Positions 9,039-18,134 are shown, numbered from the stretch's first letter. The stretch: 64,000 nt of DNA from Draconibacterium sp. (GCA_016705335.1 JADIYN010000021.1:54419-118418); one strand, 5' to 3'. Numbers and translations: made by a program. The notes: generated by a model not told the origin, from the letters alone.

Positions 9039-10187
9039 ATGACAACGTATAAACTCAAAAACCCAATCATTTCTTTTCTGTTAGTGTCAATTTTTTTAAC
9101 ATCTTGTAACGGACAGACTTCAACAAACCAGACGAAAAACAATACAAATTCAACCAGTAAAACTGAACAACATCCAAAAATTGTTCGGACTCAGGGAACA
9201 CAGAGCGGGAATGTAGTGTGCCAGCTGCTTGACAAAGACGGTAACCTGTGGTTTAGTATCAGGGGAGAAGGTGTTTATCGTTATGACGGAATATCATTTA
9301 CCAATTTTACCATTAAAGATGGATTATGCAATAATAATGTAGTTGCAATTATTCAAGACAAATCAGGTAATATTTTGCTCGGCACAAACCGTGGAATTTG
9401 TGTGTATGACGGTAAAACATTCAAAAAATATCCTGTACCTGACACATTGAGTATTACCTGTATGTTAGAAGATAGAGAAGGTAATTTATGGTTTGGGACT
9501 GGTGTAAACGGAATTTATCGCTATAATGGAAAAACATTGGATAATTTTCTGAATAGCAATAAACAAGAATACAATCTTGGAGAAAATTATCAGTTTATTC
9601 TTGACATTTTGCAGGATAAAAATGGAAATATATGGTTTAGCTCGTGGAATGGTGGTGGTGTGTGGAGATATGATGGAAAAGATTTTAAAAACTTTCTCCC
9701 ATCCGAGGACTATTATAAAGCAAACCAGGACAAAAGGAACTTCAACAATCCACAGCGTACTTTCGAAATTAGTCCAGGCACCTCGTATTCTCCATCGCAG
9801 GACAATATCACAGACGATATGATTTTTTCAATGACGGAAGACAATTTAGGGAATATTTGGTTTGCGACAAGAGACCACGGCATTTGCTGTTACAATGGTA
9901 AAACGTTTACAACCTTCGGAAGAAATGAGGGTTTTGACAGTCGGGGGGCATCAGCAATCCTGCAAGATGACAAGAATAATTTTTGGGTTACGACCTTTGA
10001 CAGCGGAGTTTGGTATTATGATGGCAAAACATTTAAAAACTTTAAGGAAAATAATGGACTTGTAAATAATGCAGTTATGAATGTTCTGAAAGACAAAAAT
10101 GGCAATTTGTGGTTTGGAACAAAGTTTTTTGGTTTAAGTCGGTATGACGGTAAAACTTTTACGACATTTTCTCAAAATTACAATTAA
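9039..10187 (+). CDS. Two-component-regulator-propeller lipoprotein
   Basis: A lipoprotein signal is visible (ISFLLVSIFLTSC, lipidated Cys at residue 23). The rest is at least seven repeats of G-N-(L/I)-W-F-(G/S)-T-x(n)-G-(V/I)-x-(R/C)-Y-(D/N)-G-K-x-F, for example at residues about 66-85, 106-120, 147-165, 195-215 and 270-290. These are Reg_prop (PF07494) blades forming a beta-propeller. Full-length relatives are sensor domains of hybrid histidine kinases; here there is no kinase part, so this is a surface- or periplasm-anchored propeller only. It is followed directly by an attC-like palindrome, suggesting it is the first cassette. The left boundary of that cassette is unclear. Confidence 0.8.
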   Translation: MTTYKLKNPIISFLLVSIFLTSCNGQTSTNQTKNNTNSTSKTEQHPKIVRTQGTQSGNVVCQLLDKDGNLWFSIRGEGVYRYDGISFTNFTIKDGLCNNNVVAIIQDKSGNILLGTNRGICVYDGKTFKKYPVPDTLSITCMLEDREGNLWFGTGVNGIYRYNGKTLDNFLNSNKQEYNLGENYQFILDILQDKNGNIWFSSWNGGGVWRYDGKDFKNFLPSEDYYKANQDKRNFNNPQRTFEISPGTSYSPSQDNITDDMIFSMTEDNLGNIWFATRDHGICCYNGKTFTTFGRNEGFDSRGASAILQDDKNNFWVTTFDSGVWYYDGKTFKNFKENNGLVNNAVMNVLKDKNGNLWFGTKFFGLSRYDGKTFTTFSQNYN

Positions 10188-10201
10188 ATCCAAAGCCACA
10201 T

Positions 10202-10352
10202 ACCACCGAACGAAAGATATAGCAGCAGCTAACAGCGGTTTTGCGTTATGGGGACTGACGTACTTCGTATAAACATTTGTGGTAAAACTAACATTTTTGT
10301 ATCGCATCAACAATAGTGCAAAAAATTCCCCACAACGCAAAGCTGCAAACCG
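10202..10352 (+). repeat. attC-like recombination site (cassette boundary, tentative)
   Basis: The left arm has AACAGCGGTTTTGCGTTAT followed by GGGG; the right arm is CCCCACAACGCAAA then ACCGTAAGC. The arms pair as an imperfect stem with an internal bulge. GATATAGCAGC near 10216 resembles the GCAATATAGC box at other sites. The crossover would be at G 10352, but the base pair after it is TA rather than TT, so this site is less certain. Confidence 0.5.
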
Positions 10353-10568
10353 TAAGCGGTCAATGTATGTATGACACAAATCGAAAAGTGCGACCCCTCA
10401 ACTTCCAAATTAAACTGGTAATATGAAATTATCTCATTCAAATCATTGAAAAAAGCCTTTTTACTCAGTTATATTGTGTGACAAATATTTTTTGAATAAA
10501 AATGTATATTTATTGTTATTCAATAAATATTTGTTTTCTTTGCGATATAATTTTAATTTTAAACAATC

Positions 10569-11105
10569 ATGTCAAAAACAAACAACTTCGTATTTTGGGG
10601 CTTATATATTGTTGCTTGGCTCATTTTTGTCGGCTTGTCCATTGAAGCAGGAGGCTTAATAGTAAATTTCTTTTTCAGTCTGTATAAACCTGAATTTGTC
10701 CAAAATCTTTATCAAAAGTTGGACTTAACTGAAATGTATAAAGACAGTAGATTAGCTTTTTTCGGCATCTATAGCTTTATTCTAACCATTTCAATTTTAA
10801 AAGCTTGCCTGTTTTATATAGTTATCAGACTAATGCACAAAATGGATTTATCAAAACCGTTCAGCACTTTTGTTGCGAGACAATTTTCACAAATTAGTTA
10901 TTACACCCTTTCAATTGGATTGTTAAGTTACATTGCCAGTCAGTTAGTTAAAAATTTAATGCATTACGGTTTTGTTACCGACAACTTGAACCAATTTTGG
11001 GCAGACAGTCAGGCATTTATTCTAATGGGAGCTGTAATCTATGTAATTGCGACTATTTTTTCAAGAGGAGTTGAAATCCAAAACGAAAACGATTTAACAG
11101 TATAA
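10569..11105 (+). CDS. DUF2975 membrane protein
   Basis: The product has 178 residues with four hydrophobic segments (about 8-30, 58-85, 112-135 and 150-168). It contains AFFGIYSFILTISILKACLFY and MHKMDLSKPFS, typical of Pfam PF11188 (DUF2975). Members nearly always sit next to a small XRE-type regulator, as here with 3 bp between genes. The function is unknown; a membrane sensor or partner of the regulator is the usual suggestion. A roughly 200-bp AT-rich leader precedes the ATG. Confidence 0.85.
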   Translation: MSKTNNFVFWGLYIVAWLIFVGLSIEAGGLIVNFFFSLYKPEFVQNLYQKLDLTEMYKDSRLAFFGIYSFILTISILKACLFYIVIRLMHKMDLSKPFSTFVARQFSQISYYTLSIGLLSYIASQLVKNLMHYGFVTDNLNQFWADSQAFILMGAVIYVIATIFSRGVEIQNENDLTV

Positions 11106-11108
11106 GCC

Positions 11109-11336
11109 ATGCCAATCATTGTAAATTTAGATGTAATGATGGCAAAGCGAAAGATGTCATTGAATGAGCTGTCAGAAAAAGTTGAATTAACTTTGTCAAA
11201 TCTTTCAATTTTAAAAACCGGAAAAGCAAAAGCAATCAGGTTTACCACCCTGGAATCTATTTGTAATGCACTCGAATGTCAGCCGGGTGATATTCTGGAA
11301 TACAAAGAAGATGCGAAAAAAACAACGAACCACTAA
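11109..11336 (+). CDS. XRE-family helix-turn-helix regulator paired with DUF2975
   Basis: The product has 75 residues with a single Cro/C1-type HTH: MAKRKMSLNELSEKVELT (helices 1-2), LSNLSILKTGKAKAIRFTTL (recognition helix) and LESICNALECQPGDILEY. The last block is the hallmark of YozG/Cro-type regulators that accompany DUF2975 genes. It binds DNA, probably as an autoregulator of the pair. The stop codon TAA lies inside the R''-like box ACCACTAAC (11329-11337) of the following cassette boundary. Confidence 0.9.
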   Translation: MPIIVNLDVMMAKRKMSLNELSEKVELTLSNLSILKTGKAKAIRFTTLESICNALECQPGDILEYKEDAKKTTNH

Positions 11337-11413
11337 CAGCAAACATGTAAAATGCATCAGAAAAGACGGGTTTAATTATGATCCCAACTGTAAATAGTTC
11401 CGAACATTATGGG
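11329..11413 (+). repeat. Possible short attC-like site after the DUF2975/XRE cassette
   Basis: ACCACTAAC (11329-11337) is complementary at 7 of 9 positions to GTAAGCGGT, where this cassette begins at 10352. A candidate right end is ATTATGGGC near 11405-11413. The middle is not clearly paired. A run of about 19 A residues follows at 11487-11505. Confidence 0.4.
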
Positions 11414-11550
11414 CAAGGCTACTCGAAACCACAAAACCACAATAAATCATCACGACAATTTTTCTAGACTTACACCCCTTGTCGAAAAAAAAAAAAAAAA
11501 AAATTTTGTGTAAATAACTACATTTATATTTGTAGTCAAACAACTACATA

Positions 11551-11891
11551 ATGAATTTTAAGAAGAGACTTTTTCAGGCAATTGCAGACCCAACAAGAAG
11601 GAAGGGCTATTCTTCTGTTGTTAGTGTCGCAATCAATGACAGCTGGAGCTATCGCTTCAAAATTTGATACATCAAGGCCCACAGTTTCAAAACATTTACA
11701 AATTCTTGCAAAATGGAATTGTTGAAACAGGAACAACAAGGACGTGAGATATACTATCATTTCAATCCTGAAAAATGAAAGAAATAGACGATTTTATAGA
11801 ACCTTTCCGACAAATGTGGGACGCTAAGTTTAACAAACTGGAGGAAGTAATGAAAAAATATAAAAACAAACAAAATGGAACTAAGAACTAA
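11551..11891 (+). pseudogene. ArsR-family transcriptional regulator, frame broken
   Basis: Merging frames gives MNFKRDFFQAIADPTRR, AILLLLVSQSMTAGAIA, FDTSRPTVSKHLQILAENG and REIYYHFNPEKMKEID. This is the ArsR winged-helix fold with the ADPTRRAIL start and S-R-P-x-V-S-K-H-L recognition helix. Extra or missing bases near 11570, 11600, 11710 and 11775 break it. It is a classical SRPBCC-linked ArsR repressor: such regulators are often co-transcribed with an Aha1-type protein, and here the ATG of that gene (11875) overlaps its end. The indels look like sequencing errors. Confidence 0.65.
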
Positions 11892-12340
11892 AAATCAATG
11901 CAGAAGAAGGCAGACAAGAATTAGTAATAACAAGAGAATTTGATTTACCTGTAGAATTGCTTTTTAAAGCTTATTCAGAACCTGAACTTGTTGAACAATG
12001 GATGGGAACAAAAGTGATAAAATTTGAGAATAAAATCACGGTAGTTACCAGTTTGAAACTTCATACAATGGCAATGTAGTATTTAAAGCCAATGGGACAC
12101 CAATCACGAAGTGGATTAAATCAGAAAATCATAAGAACATTTGAAATGGAAAATGCACCAATTGGTGTTCAACTTGAATTTTTGGAGTTTGAAAAACTTA
12201 ATGACGACACCAGTAAACTGACAATTCAAATAATTTATAAATCAGAGAAGCATCGGGCAGAACAACTTAAGCTACCTTTCGCTTATGGGCTAAATATGGC
12301 ACACGAAAGATTGCAGGAAATCATGAACAAAATTAAATAA
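11875..12340 (+). pseudogene. SRPBCC (Aha1/AHSA1-like) protein, frame broken
   Basis: Joined frames read MELRTKINAEEGRQELV, ITREFDLPVELLFKAYSEPE, LVEQWMG and later GLNMAHERLQEIMNKIK. The FDLP-x-E-L-x-F-x-A-x-(S/T)-x-P-x-x-x-x-x-W motif is typical of activator-of-Hsp90-like START domains (PF08327). Frame breaks occur near 11895, 12035 and 12095; only the last 82 codons are open. In such ArsR-linked operons the protein is thought to bind a hydrophobic ligand, but the ligand is unknown. Confidence 0.65.
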
Positions 12341-12346
12341 CGAAAC

Positions 12347-12729
12347 ATGGAGAAGAGAAACAAAATTATTTATTGATAGCAGTATTCCTTTCAATCGGAA
12401 TGTTGACTGGCGGAACACAACAAAGCTTCAAACAGGCGGGTATAACGAAATAGCTGCCAGTCTTGGTTATCCATTATATCTTTAAGTATCCTTGGAGTAT
12501 GGAAAATCTTAGGAGTCTCATTCATATACTCATTCCGAAATTTCCGCTATTAAAAGAATGGGCTTATGCAGGGTTTTTCTTTGCAATGTCGGGAGCTTTT
12601 ATTTCGCATATAGTAGTTGGACAAGCATTTGTAGAAACTGTTCCGTCTTTAATTTTAATGATCGCAACTATATTGTCGTGGTATTTCAGACCAGCTGATA
12701 GAAAAATCAATTTTGATATACCTGTTTAA
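12347..12729 (+). pseudogene. DoxX-like membrane protein, frame broken
   Basis: Starts MEKRNKIIYLIAVFLSIGML after a one-base correction. It continues with TGGTQQSFK, YNEIAASLGYPLYL and the intact C-terminal part LIPKFPLLKEWAYAGFFFAM and SGAFISHIVVGQ. Four membrane segments and the KEWAYAGFFF motif place it in the DoxX-like family (PF13564). It belongs to the same operon as the ArsR and SRPBCC genes. Confidence 0.6.
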
Positions 12730-12742
12730 AGCTTTAAAGACA

Positions 12743-13035
12743 ATGGAAAATTTAATAATTGAGGAAGGCGAAGCGCTACATTGTACCCGATGATATAAAA
12801 AGCAGTTTTAATTTCTAAACCTGAGTTGTTGGAAAAATGGAATAAGCTAACGCCACTTGCACGTAATGAATGGATTTGCTGGACAACAATCGTTAAGCAG
12901 GAGGAAACACGCAAGGAACATATTCAACGACTAAGTGAAGATATATTGATAGGTAAAAAGCGTCCGTGTTGCTGGCCTGGTTGTCCGCATAGGAGAGAAT
13001 CAGCTAAAAAGTGGTTCAAAAATCTGGATGCTTAA
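12743..13035 (+). pseudogene. YdeI/OmpD-associated family protein, frame broken
   Basis: Begins MENLIIEEGEAL, is interrupted near 12775, then reads KPELLEKWNKLTPLARNEWI, CWTTIVKQEETRKEHIQRL and GKKRPCCWPGCPHR. The LTPLAR-N-E-W-I and I-x-R-L-x-E-D blocks are typical of the YdeI/OmpD-associated family (PF13376). This is the last gene of the ArsR-SRPBCC-DoxX-YdeI operon, a set often found together in Bacteroidota. Bases just after the stop (CCTTCCCC) may form the R'' box of the next site. Confidence 0.6.
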
Positions 13036-13532
13036 AGAAAAACAACCTTCCCCTCATCTCACTACCAAAAACTAAGCTGTAAGTCGATTACATCGACATT
13101 TTAGACAATATATTTTATCCTCAACTTTCTCCTCATCTCACTACCGGTGACTAACCTGTCAGTCGATTGCACCGGCATTTGAATACAATATTATTTTATT
13201 CCCCTGCCAAAGCCGCAATTTAGCCCGCCTGAACAAACGGGCAGCCTGCACCCAACGCTAACGCATTACTAAAACCCATGTCTTCCTTTACAAAAACAAA
13301 AACTACCTGCCCAATAGGGAAAAACACAAATTCCCTGTATGAATCTGATTTAAGATTACATGAATTATCAGGACATAAAAGTTCAAAAACAACTGTACCG
13401 ATGGCTATCGGGATATACACATGTAACTGAATAAGCAATTCTAAAAATTAAATCTCCTTTTGATGATATATAATTTGAAAATTTATAGTTTTAAAAATAG
13501 AAAGGATGATAGTTTTCAGACATATAAACTGG
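13036..13532 (+). repeat. Long attC-family site, variant without the leader module
   Basis: Two tandem copies of a roughly 80-bp module occur here (13050-13124 and 13125-13200; each has CTCATCTCACTACC then GTCGATT). The hairpin CCCGCCTGAACAAACGGGC and the shared block CAACGCTAACGCA follow. After about 13300 the sequence diverges from the other long sites and lacks the promoter/leader module. The crossover is GGTTATAGCC, with G at 13532; the next cassette starts at 13533. Confidence 0.6.
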
Positions 13533-13545
13533 TTATAGCCCATTT

Positions 13546-14292
13546 ATGAAAAACCTTTGTACAATAATATTAACACTGACATTATCAACTGCGATATGTA
13601 ATTCTCAAACAATAGATTGCGATGATTATAAATATTTTAACTTCAATGACAATTGGTGTGAATTAATAGATTTTATTACAACGGATACAAATATTATTGA
13701 TCGACTAGATATAAGGATTGAAAGACATTATGGTTGGGGACAAGGTTCTGATAGTTTTAATGTTAGCTATAAATTATCTGATGGTATTTATAAAACCAGA
13801 AAGTATTATTATAAAATAAATGGTATAACAAGAGATTATGATAAAGAATTCAATAATATTTGGATTAATAAATTCGCATATAATTCAATGAATCAAATAA
13901 TTGAGAATATCAATCATAATTTAGCATATCCGAAATGGATTTCAAGTAGTAATAATTTTTGTTTTGATTTTACTGGATTTAATCAAGTTGGTAGATTAAA
14001 TAATAATTTTCGGACAGAATGCATCGATGACACTCATTGTGTTGTGCATTTGGATTTTTTCAATGGTGATAAAAATGCATTTACATATTATATCGGATTT
14101 AGTGAATGTATGAGTTCCTATATCTCATATGAGGATTCTAAGGATATCGATAAATACGGTATGATTCAATGGCTTATGTTATATGATTTATTTAAGATTG
14201 CTATCCCCAAAAATAATGAGTTTAAAAAACTGTGTGTAAATGATGAGATTTTTAATGATATTACTAATTGGATAAAGAAAAACGGGCAATAA
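13546..14292 (+). CDS. Secreted hypothetical protein (cassette gene)
   Basis: The product has 248 residues with a signal peptide (MKNLCTIILTLTLSTAICNS, cleavage near QT). The mature part is rich in N, D, Y and I with no known domain; no catalytic motif is seen. The ATG lies 13 bases after the cassette crossover at 13532, leaving no room for a promoter inside the cassette. The stop codon TAA is part of the R'' box CGGGCAATAAC. Base composition is more AT-rich than neighbouring chromosomal genes, consistent with transfer. Confidence 0.7.
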   Translation: MKNLCTIILTLTLSTAICNSQTIDCDDYKYFNFNDNWCELIDFITTDTNIIDRLDIRIERHYGWGQGSDSFNVSYKLSDGIYKTRKYYYKINGITRDYDKEFNNIWINKFAYNSMNQIIENINHNLAYPKWISSSNNFCFDFTGFNQVGRLNNNFRTECIDDTHCVVHLDFFNGDKNAFTYYIGFSECMSSYISYEDSKDIDKYGMIQWLMLYDLFKIAIPKNNEFKKLCVNDEIFNDITNWIKKNGQ

Positions 14293-14522
14293 CACGCAAT
14301 ATAGCAAATGGCGGTGAAAGCAGTAAATTCAAGCATTGTAGCCCGAATCGAGCTTTTGTTTCGGCGGATAGAAACAAACTCCACGAACCGCTACTTGCCA
14401 AATTGCCAAAGTCAGACTGTCTTATAAGCAGGATGATACTATAAAATATTCCGATAGGATTCTTTGAAAATTTACAAATATTCAATTTTCAAGGCTTAAA
14501 ATAGTTTTTAGACAGACTGCCG
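14281..14522 (+). repeat. attC-like site
   Basis: R'' AACGGGCAATAAC (14281-14293) complements the start of its own cassette (GTTATAGCCCATT at 13532) at 11 of 13 positions. GCAAATGGCGGT and ACCGCTACTTGC form a stem (10 of 12). The crossover is at CCGTTAGCG with G at 14522. Confidence 0.7.
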
Positions 14523-15140
14523 TTAGCGCAAATTGCAAAGACGACCGTGCAAGTCTTTAAGAAATTCGAGATTATGTAACTGATATTTTCGAATTTTTCT
14601 TGCTCCAAAATATGAAACAAAAAGACCAATAGGTGCTCCTACAATAAGGCCGATTATTGATTCTTGTGTATTAAGGACTTCAATGAATGATTTATTTTCA
14701 AAATAAACATGAATTGATAAGACGGTTAAAACATAAAGAAAAGGGATGAAGAATAAATACAGTTTACTGAATTTGCCCGTAAGCCATTTAGATAATAGAT
14801 TTATTCTCGTTTCTAACCAGTTTTTTAAAGACTGATTGTATCTGTTGTTTTGTATTTTATACCATGACAACAATCCGGAAATCAGTGAAATTATTGTTAC
14901 TATTCCAAGAGTTGCATTGTTTATTAAATAAATCAAATCATTTTGTCGGTTTAATGAAGTGATTGTCAAATAGATTAATAGCCCGGTACAAATAAGGATT
15001 GAAATACTCATGACGACCAGGAACTTATTAATGGTTCGCTTAGCTTTTGACGTCAGCAACAGATTCAATTCATCTTTGGATTTCTGATTGATTTCAGTAT
15101 CAATAGTCTTCCAGATTTTTTGAAGTTCATTATTTTTCAT
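14523..15140 (-). CDS. Membrane protein, putative anti-sigma factor (inverted cassette gene)
   Basis: The product has 205 residues. A cytoplasmic N-terminal part (about 1-38) is followed by membrane segments near 40-60, 72-95, 128-145 and 160-180. It overlaps the ECF sigma gene upstream by 11 bp, the usual arrangement for a membrane anti-sigma partner, although no zinc-finger anti-sigma motif is visible. The stop codon is the complement of the TTA at 14523-14525, that is, the first bases of the cassette just after the crossover. So the recombination core supplies the stop of this inverted gene. Confidence 0.65.
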   Translation of the reverse strand: MKNNELQKIWKTIDTEINQKSKDELNLLLTSKAKRTINKFLVVMSISILICTGLLIYLTITSLNRQNDLIYLINNATLGIVTIISLISGLLSWYKIQNNRYNQSLKNWLETRINLLSKWLTGKFSKLYLFFIPFLYVLTVLSIHVYFENKSFIEVLNTQESIIGLIVGAPIGLFVSYFGARKIRKYQLHNLEFLKDLHGRLCNLR

Positions 15141-15634
15141 GATTTGATTTTTTGAAGTTTTGTCTTAATATTTCTTTAGCTCTATTGATTCTCACACCAA
15201 CATTTGACTTTGATACGCCAATGATTTGTGCTATTTCATCATAACTCTTTTCTTCTAAATAAAGTAGCATTATTGATTTATCGACTTCATCAAGCTTATA
15301 GATTGCATTTAATAATAATTGTAATGATTCGTTCATTGACATTTCATCAATAAAATTTGATTTTTCAGGCAATTCGGGTATTGTTTCTCTGTATTCGATT
15401 CGTGATGACTTTTTAACCCTGGAAATTGAAGTGTTTATCGATACGGCATAAATCCATGAGCCAATACTGTTGTGGTTTTTGATACCCGGAAATGATTTCC
15501 AAAGCTGATATATGATTTCCTGAAGATTATCTTCTCTATCAGTTTTGTTTCTAAAGCAAACTAAACTGACTTTGTGCAATATTCCCTTGATAATTAGAGA
15601 GTATTTCGAGAAATTCTTCTTTAGTAGATTTCAT
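15130..15634 (-). CDS. ECF-type RNA polymerase sigma factor (one frameshift near the start)
   Basis: The start MKSTKEEFLEILSNYQG is at 15634. One extra base near 15585 shifts into HKVSLVCFRNKTDREDN. Region 2 has LQEIIYQLWKSFPGI and SIGSWIYAVSINTSISRVKK; region 4 has LYLEEKSYDEIAQIIGVSKS and NVGVRINRAKEILRQ. About 165 residues is normal for an ECF sigma-70 factor. It directs RNA polymerase to a small set of promoters and is presumably held by the membrane protein encoded downstream. It is unusual as integron-type cargo because it lies antisense to the array. Confidence 0.8.
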
Positions 15635-15750
15635 ATTTGATGTGTTTCTTATAAAGTACCTTTTGGACAGAATTTATTACAAAAAACAGGAAATAATTTT
15701 AAAAAAATTGATTACAGACAGCATATTTGGCTGATTATTAAAAAGCAACG

Positions 15751-15890
15751 ATTTGCTGACACGCGGTATAAAAAATTGCCGGGACAGTAGGTTATTCAAG
15801 GGTTGTAGTCTGCTTCTCCCGATAGTTGTCGGGATTGTGTAACTGGAAAGGAAATCGCCCGCAATCGGCAACTTTTCATACCGCCAACTG
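15751..15890 (+). repeat. Canonical-looking attC site (140 bp)
   Basis: This is the clearest attC geometry in the window. The left arm GCGGTAT plus TTGCCG pairs with the right arm CGGCAA plus ATACCGC, with AAAAAA opposite CTTTTC as an internal bubble. R'' is TTTGCTGAC; the crossover is ACTGTTATGTGC with G at 15890. Length and structure match integron attC sites. Confidence 0.8.
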
Positions 15891-15926
15891 TTATGTGCAA
15901 CATAATGACCATAAGACAGACAACGT

Positions 15927-16946
15927 ATGATTAAAGTATTTCTATTAATTTTCACGACACTTATTTTGAATTTTTGCAATTCAAAAACAATTGGAAATTC
16001 AAAAGCAGAAGATATAAATTCACTGCAAAATACTTCACAAAAGGAAACTCAGAGTGGAATTGTTTATTTTTCCTTTGACAACGGAGTGAATTGGGTAAAT
16101 TCAAGCAACGGGTTGCCAGAAAAAGTAAGAATTGGGTTGGGCGGAATTGTGACTTCTAATCTAATGCTTGGAGTTGCGACAAAAGACAATGGTGTTTACC
16201 TTTACAATATCAATTCTAAGACTTGGGATAATGTTCCAACTGACATCCAAATCATAGAAGCGAACATAGGTACTTTGGCAATTATTGATAGTGTCATATT
16301 TGTAGGAACACAATTTAAAGGTGTTTTTTATACGACAGACAAAGGAAGAAATTGGAAAAACCTAAATACAGGACTTACCAACTTGACAATTAGACGTTTT
16401 TGTGAGTTTAATAAAATTCTTTATGTATGTACGAATGACGGCTTTTATTCTCTAAACAAAAATTTAGACAATTGGAAGTTAGAATTTGGACAAAATTCAT
16501 TGCAAACCAATGGAGCAACTTTTTACAATGGAAGTTTTTATTTAGCAACCAACAAAGGCATATTTTCACAACAAACGGACAAATCCTGGATAAATTCATC
16601 ACCACAATTTAGCATGCACAACATTAGTTCAGACCAAAACCAATTATATGCAATGACATACAATGAGTTATTATTATCTTCAACAGATGGCAAAACCTGG
16701 CAATCCCAACAAAGCGGTTTACCAAAAGAGCTATATACTTTCAATGTACTAAATCACAATAATTTGATTTTCGCGGGACAATGGGACGGAATATATAGAA
16801 AAATCAATGGCAACACTATATGGGAATTATCAAGCAAAGGTTTGCCGGCAAAGTTTGCAGTTACGAATTTGAAGGCGTTTAATGATATTTTAGTGATTAG
16901 CACTTCCGAGAGAAAATTGAAAGAAGGAATGAAAACAGAAAAATAG
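15927..16946 (+). CDS. Beta-propeller (BNR/YCF48-like) lipoprotein (cassette gene)
   Basis: The product has 339 residues. It has a lipoprotein-type signal, MIKVFLLIFTTLILNFC, with the lipidated Cys at 17. About six blades follow with the pattern (S/T)-x-D-x-G-x-x-W-x-x-x-x-x-G-L, for example YFSFDNGVNWVNSSNGLP, YTTDKGRNWKNLNTGL and SSTDGKTWQSQQSGLPK. This is a sialidase/VPS10-type propeller without catalytic residues. It is probably a surface-anchored binding or sensor protein. It starts 36 bases after the crossover. The same fold recurs at 21370 and 22929. Confidence 0.8.
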   Translation: MIKVFLLIFTTLILNFCNSKTIGNSKAEDINSLQNTSQKETQSGIVYFSFDNGVNWVNSSNGLPEKVRIGLGGIVTSNLMLGVATKDNGVYLYNINSKTWDNVPTDIQIIEANIGTLAIIDSVIFVGTQFKGVFYTTDKGRNWKNLNTGLTNLTIRRFCEFNKILYVCTNDGFYSLNKNLDNWKLEFGQNSLQTNGATFYNGSFYLATNKGIFSQQTDKSWINSSPQFSMHNISSDQNQLYAMTYNELLLSSTDGKTWQSQQSGLPKELYTFNVLNHNNLIFAGQWDGIYRKINGNTIWELSSKGLPAKFAVTNLKAFNDILVISTSERKLKEGMKTEK

Positions 16947-16950
16947 GCAG

Positions 16951-17417
16951 CACTTAACATGCAATATAGCCAAAAAGGGTTTCAGTGTATTCTAAGCTCA
17001 TCACCCGCATCATGTTTCATTGTATCTTGATAATGATGTTCTCCACAAGCCATATTGCCACCATTTCACCTACATTTGAATACAATATTATTTTATTTGC
17101 CCGCCAAAGCCGCAATTTAACCCGCCTGAAAAAACGGGCAGCCTAAACCCAACACTAACGCAGTACTAAAACCCATCTCTTCCTTTACAAAAACAAAAAC
17201 CACAAACCCAACCCCGGCTTATAAAGCATTTGTACAAAACAATTAATTGGGTTAATAAAATAATTTTTACATTTGAAAATAGATTAATTTTTAAACCAAA
17301 CTGCATGAAAAAAACTTCCCATCCCAATAACCCACTGCTCATAAAAATCAAGTTAAAACAAATAATAAACTGTTGTGAGTATTAACGAAATAGCTGCAAT
17401 ATGAGGGTATACAATTG
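16951..17417 (+). repeat. Long attC-family site with promoter box and leader ORF
   Basis: R'' GCACTTAAC (16951-16959) complements the start of its own cassette (GTTATGTGC, 15890) at 8 of 9 positions. The shared long module follows: TACATTTG (TAnnTTTG box) at 17268-17275, a leader ORF at 17305-17385 (MKKTSHPNNPLL, ending INCCEY), and the crossover AATTGTTAGCG with G at 17417. Confidence 0.75.
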
Positions 17418-17456
17418 TTAGCGGTCATTGTAAGACGACACGACCAACTAGAATAA

Positions 17457-17939
17457 TTGACAGAGAATAAATTGAGAGACAAACGATTCATAGCTGAACA
17501 TCGTGGCGGACTTTTAACAAAAGAACAGCATAGACAATTAATATTATGGGCTTGTAAGTGCGTTGAAAATATTTTACCTCTGTTTACAAAACCCATTGAC
17601 AAACGACTGACGAATGCTATTAAAGTTGCAAAGGATTGGACAAAAGATATTGCTTCGGTAGGTGACGCAAGAAATGCCTCATTAGACGCAATAGCAGTTG
17701 CAAACGAACTGACTGACCCAATTAAAATTGCAGTCGCTCGTTCTGTAGGACATGCCGTTGCTACTGCACACATGTCTGACCATTCAATAAGAGCAGCGGA
17801 CTATGCTTTAAAAGCAGAAAAACTTGCAGGAATATCAATTGACAATGAAAGAGAATTGCAAAATAAACTTTTATCGGCTGACATAATAGATCTTGTTCTA
17901 TCGACAAGAAACCTAAAATCTGAAAATGAAAAGAAATAA
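17457..17939 (+). CDS. Putative Imm5-like immunity protein (cassette gene)
   Basis: The product has 160 residues from a TTG start; no ATG is available. It contains HRQLILWACKCVENILPLF, IKVAKDWTKDIASVGDARNA, ARSVGHAVATAHMSDHSIRA and ADYALKAEKL. The repeated A-W-x-x-G / G-D-A-R-x-A / GHAVATAHM-x-x-H-x-x-x-A-A-x-Y motifs are those of the putative immunity protein family near Imm5 (all-helical). Known members occur as stand-alone immunity genes against toxins from polymorphic toxin systems. No toxin is nearby, which fits an orphan protective cassette. Confidence 0.75.
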   Translation: MTENKLRDKRFIAEHRGGLLTKEQHRQLILWACKCVENILPLFTKPIDKRLTNAIKVAKDWTKDIASVGDARNASLDAIAVANELTDPIKIAVARSVGHAVATAHMSDHSIRAADYALKAEKLAGISIDNERELQNKLLSADIIDLVLSTRNLKSENEKK

Positions 17940-17949
17940 AAAACAACGT

Positions 17950-18078
17950 ACATCTAAAATCAGTTACCCGCAAGTCCGGCAGCGGTGGTTTTCGGTGGGC
18001 ATCTTTCCATTTGGGTTGTCTTTCGGCTTGATCTCGCCAAAGGCGAGACAATCTGCCCCTGCGTTTAGTTGCAAAACG
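17950..18078 (+). repeat. attC-like site, second short family
   Basis: TCAGTTACCCGCAAGTCCGG on the left and CCCCTGCGTTTAGTTGC on the right bracket a loop with GGTGGTTTTCGGTGGGCATC. The crossover is AAACGTTGTCCG with G at 18078. The site at 63.6 kb is clearly the same family (GGTTTTCGGTGGGTATCTTT). Complementarity of the left box to the start of its own cassette is weak. Confidence 0.6.
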
Positions 18079-18134
18079 TTGTCCGTCTTTATAAAACAGA
18101 ACAGCAAACAAACTTGGAATTAATATAGGGAAAA

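Noticed and set aside
10569..11336. DUF2975 plus XRE regulator as a toxin-antitoxin pair
   Set aside because: The pair is a known membrane protein/regulator arrangement, but nothing in the sequence shows toxicity; kept as a DUF2975 operon.
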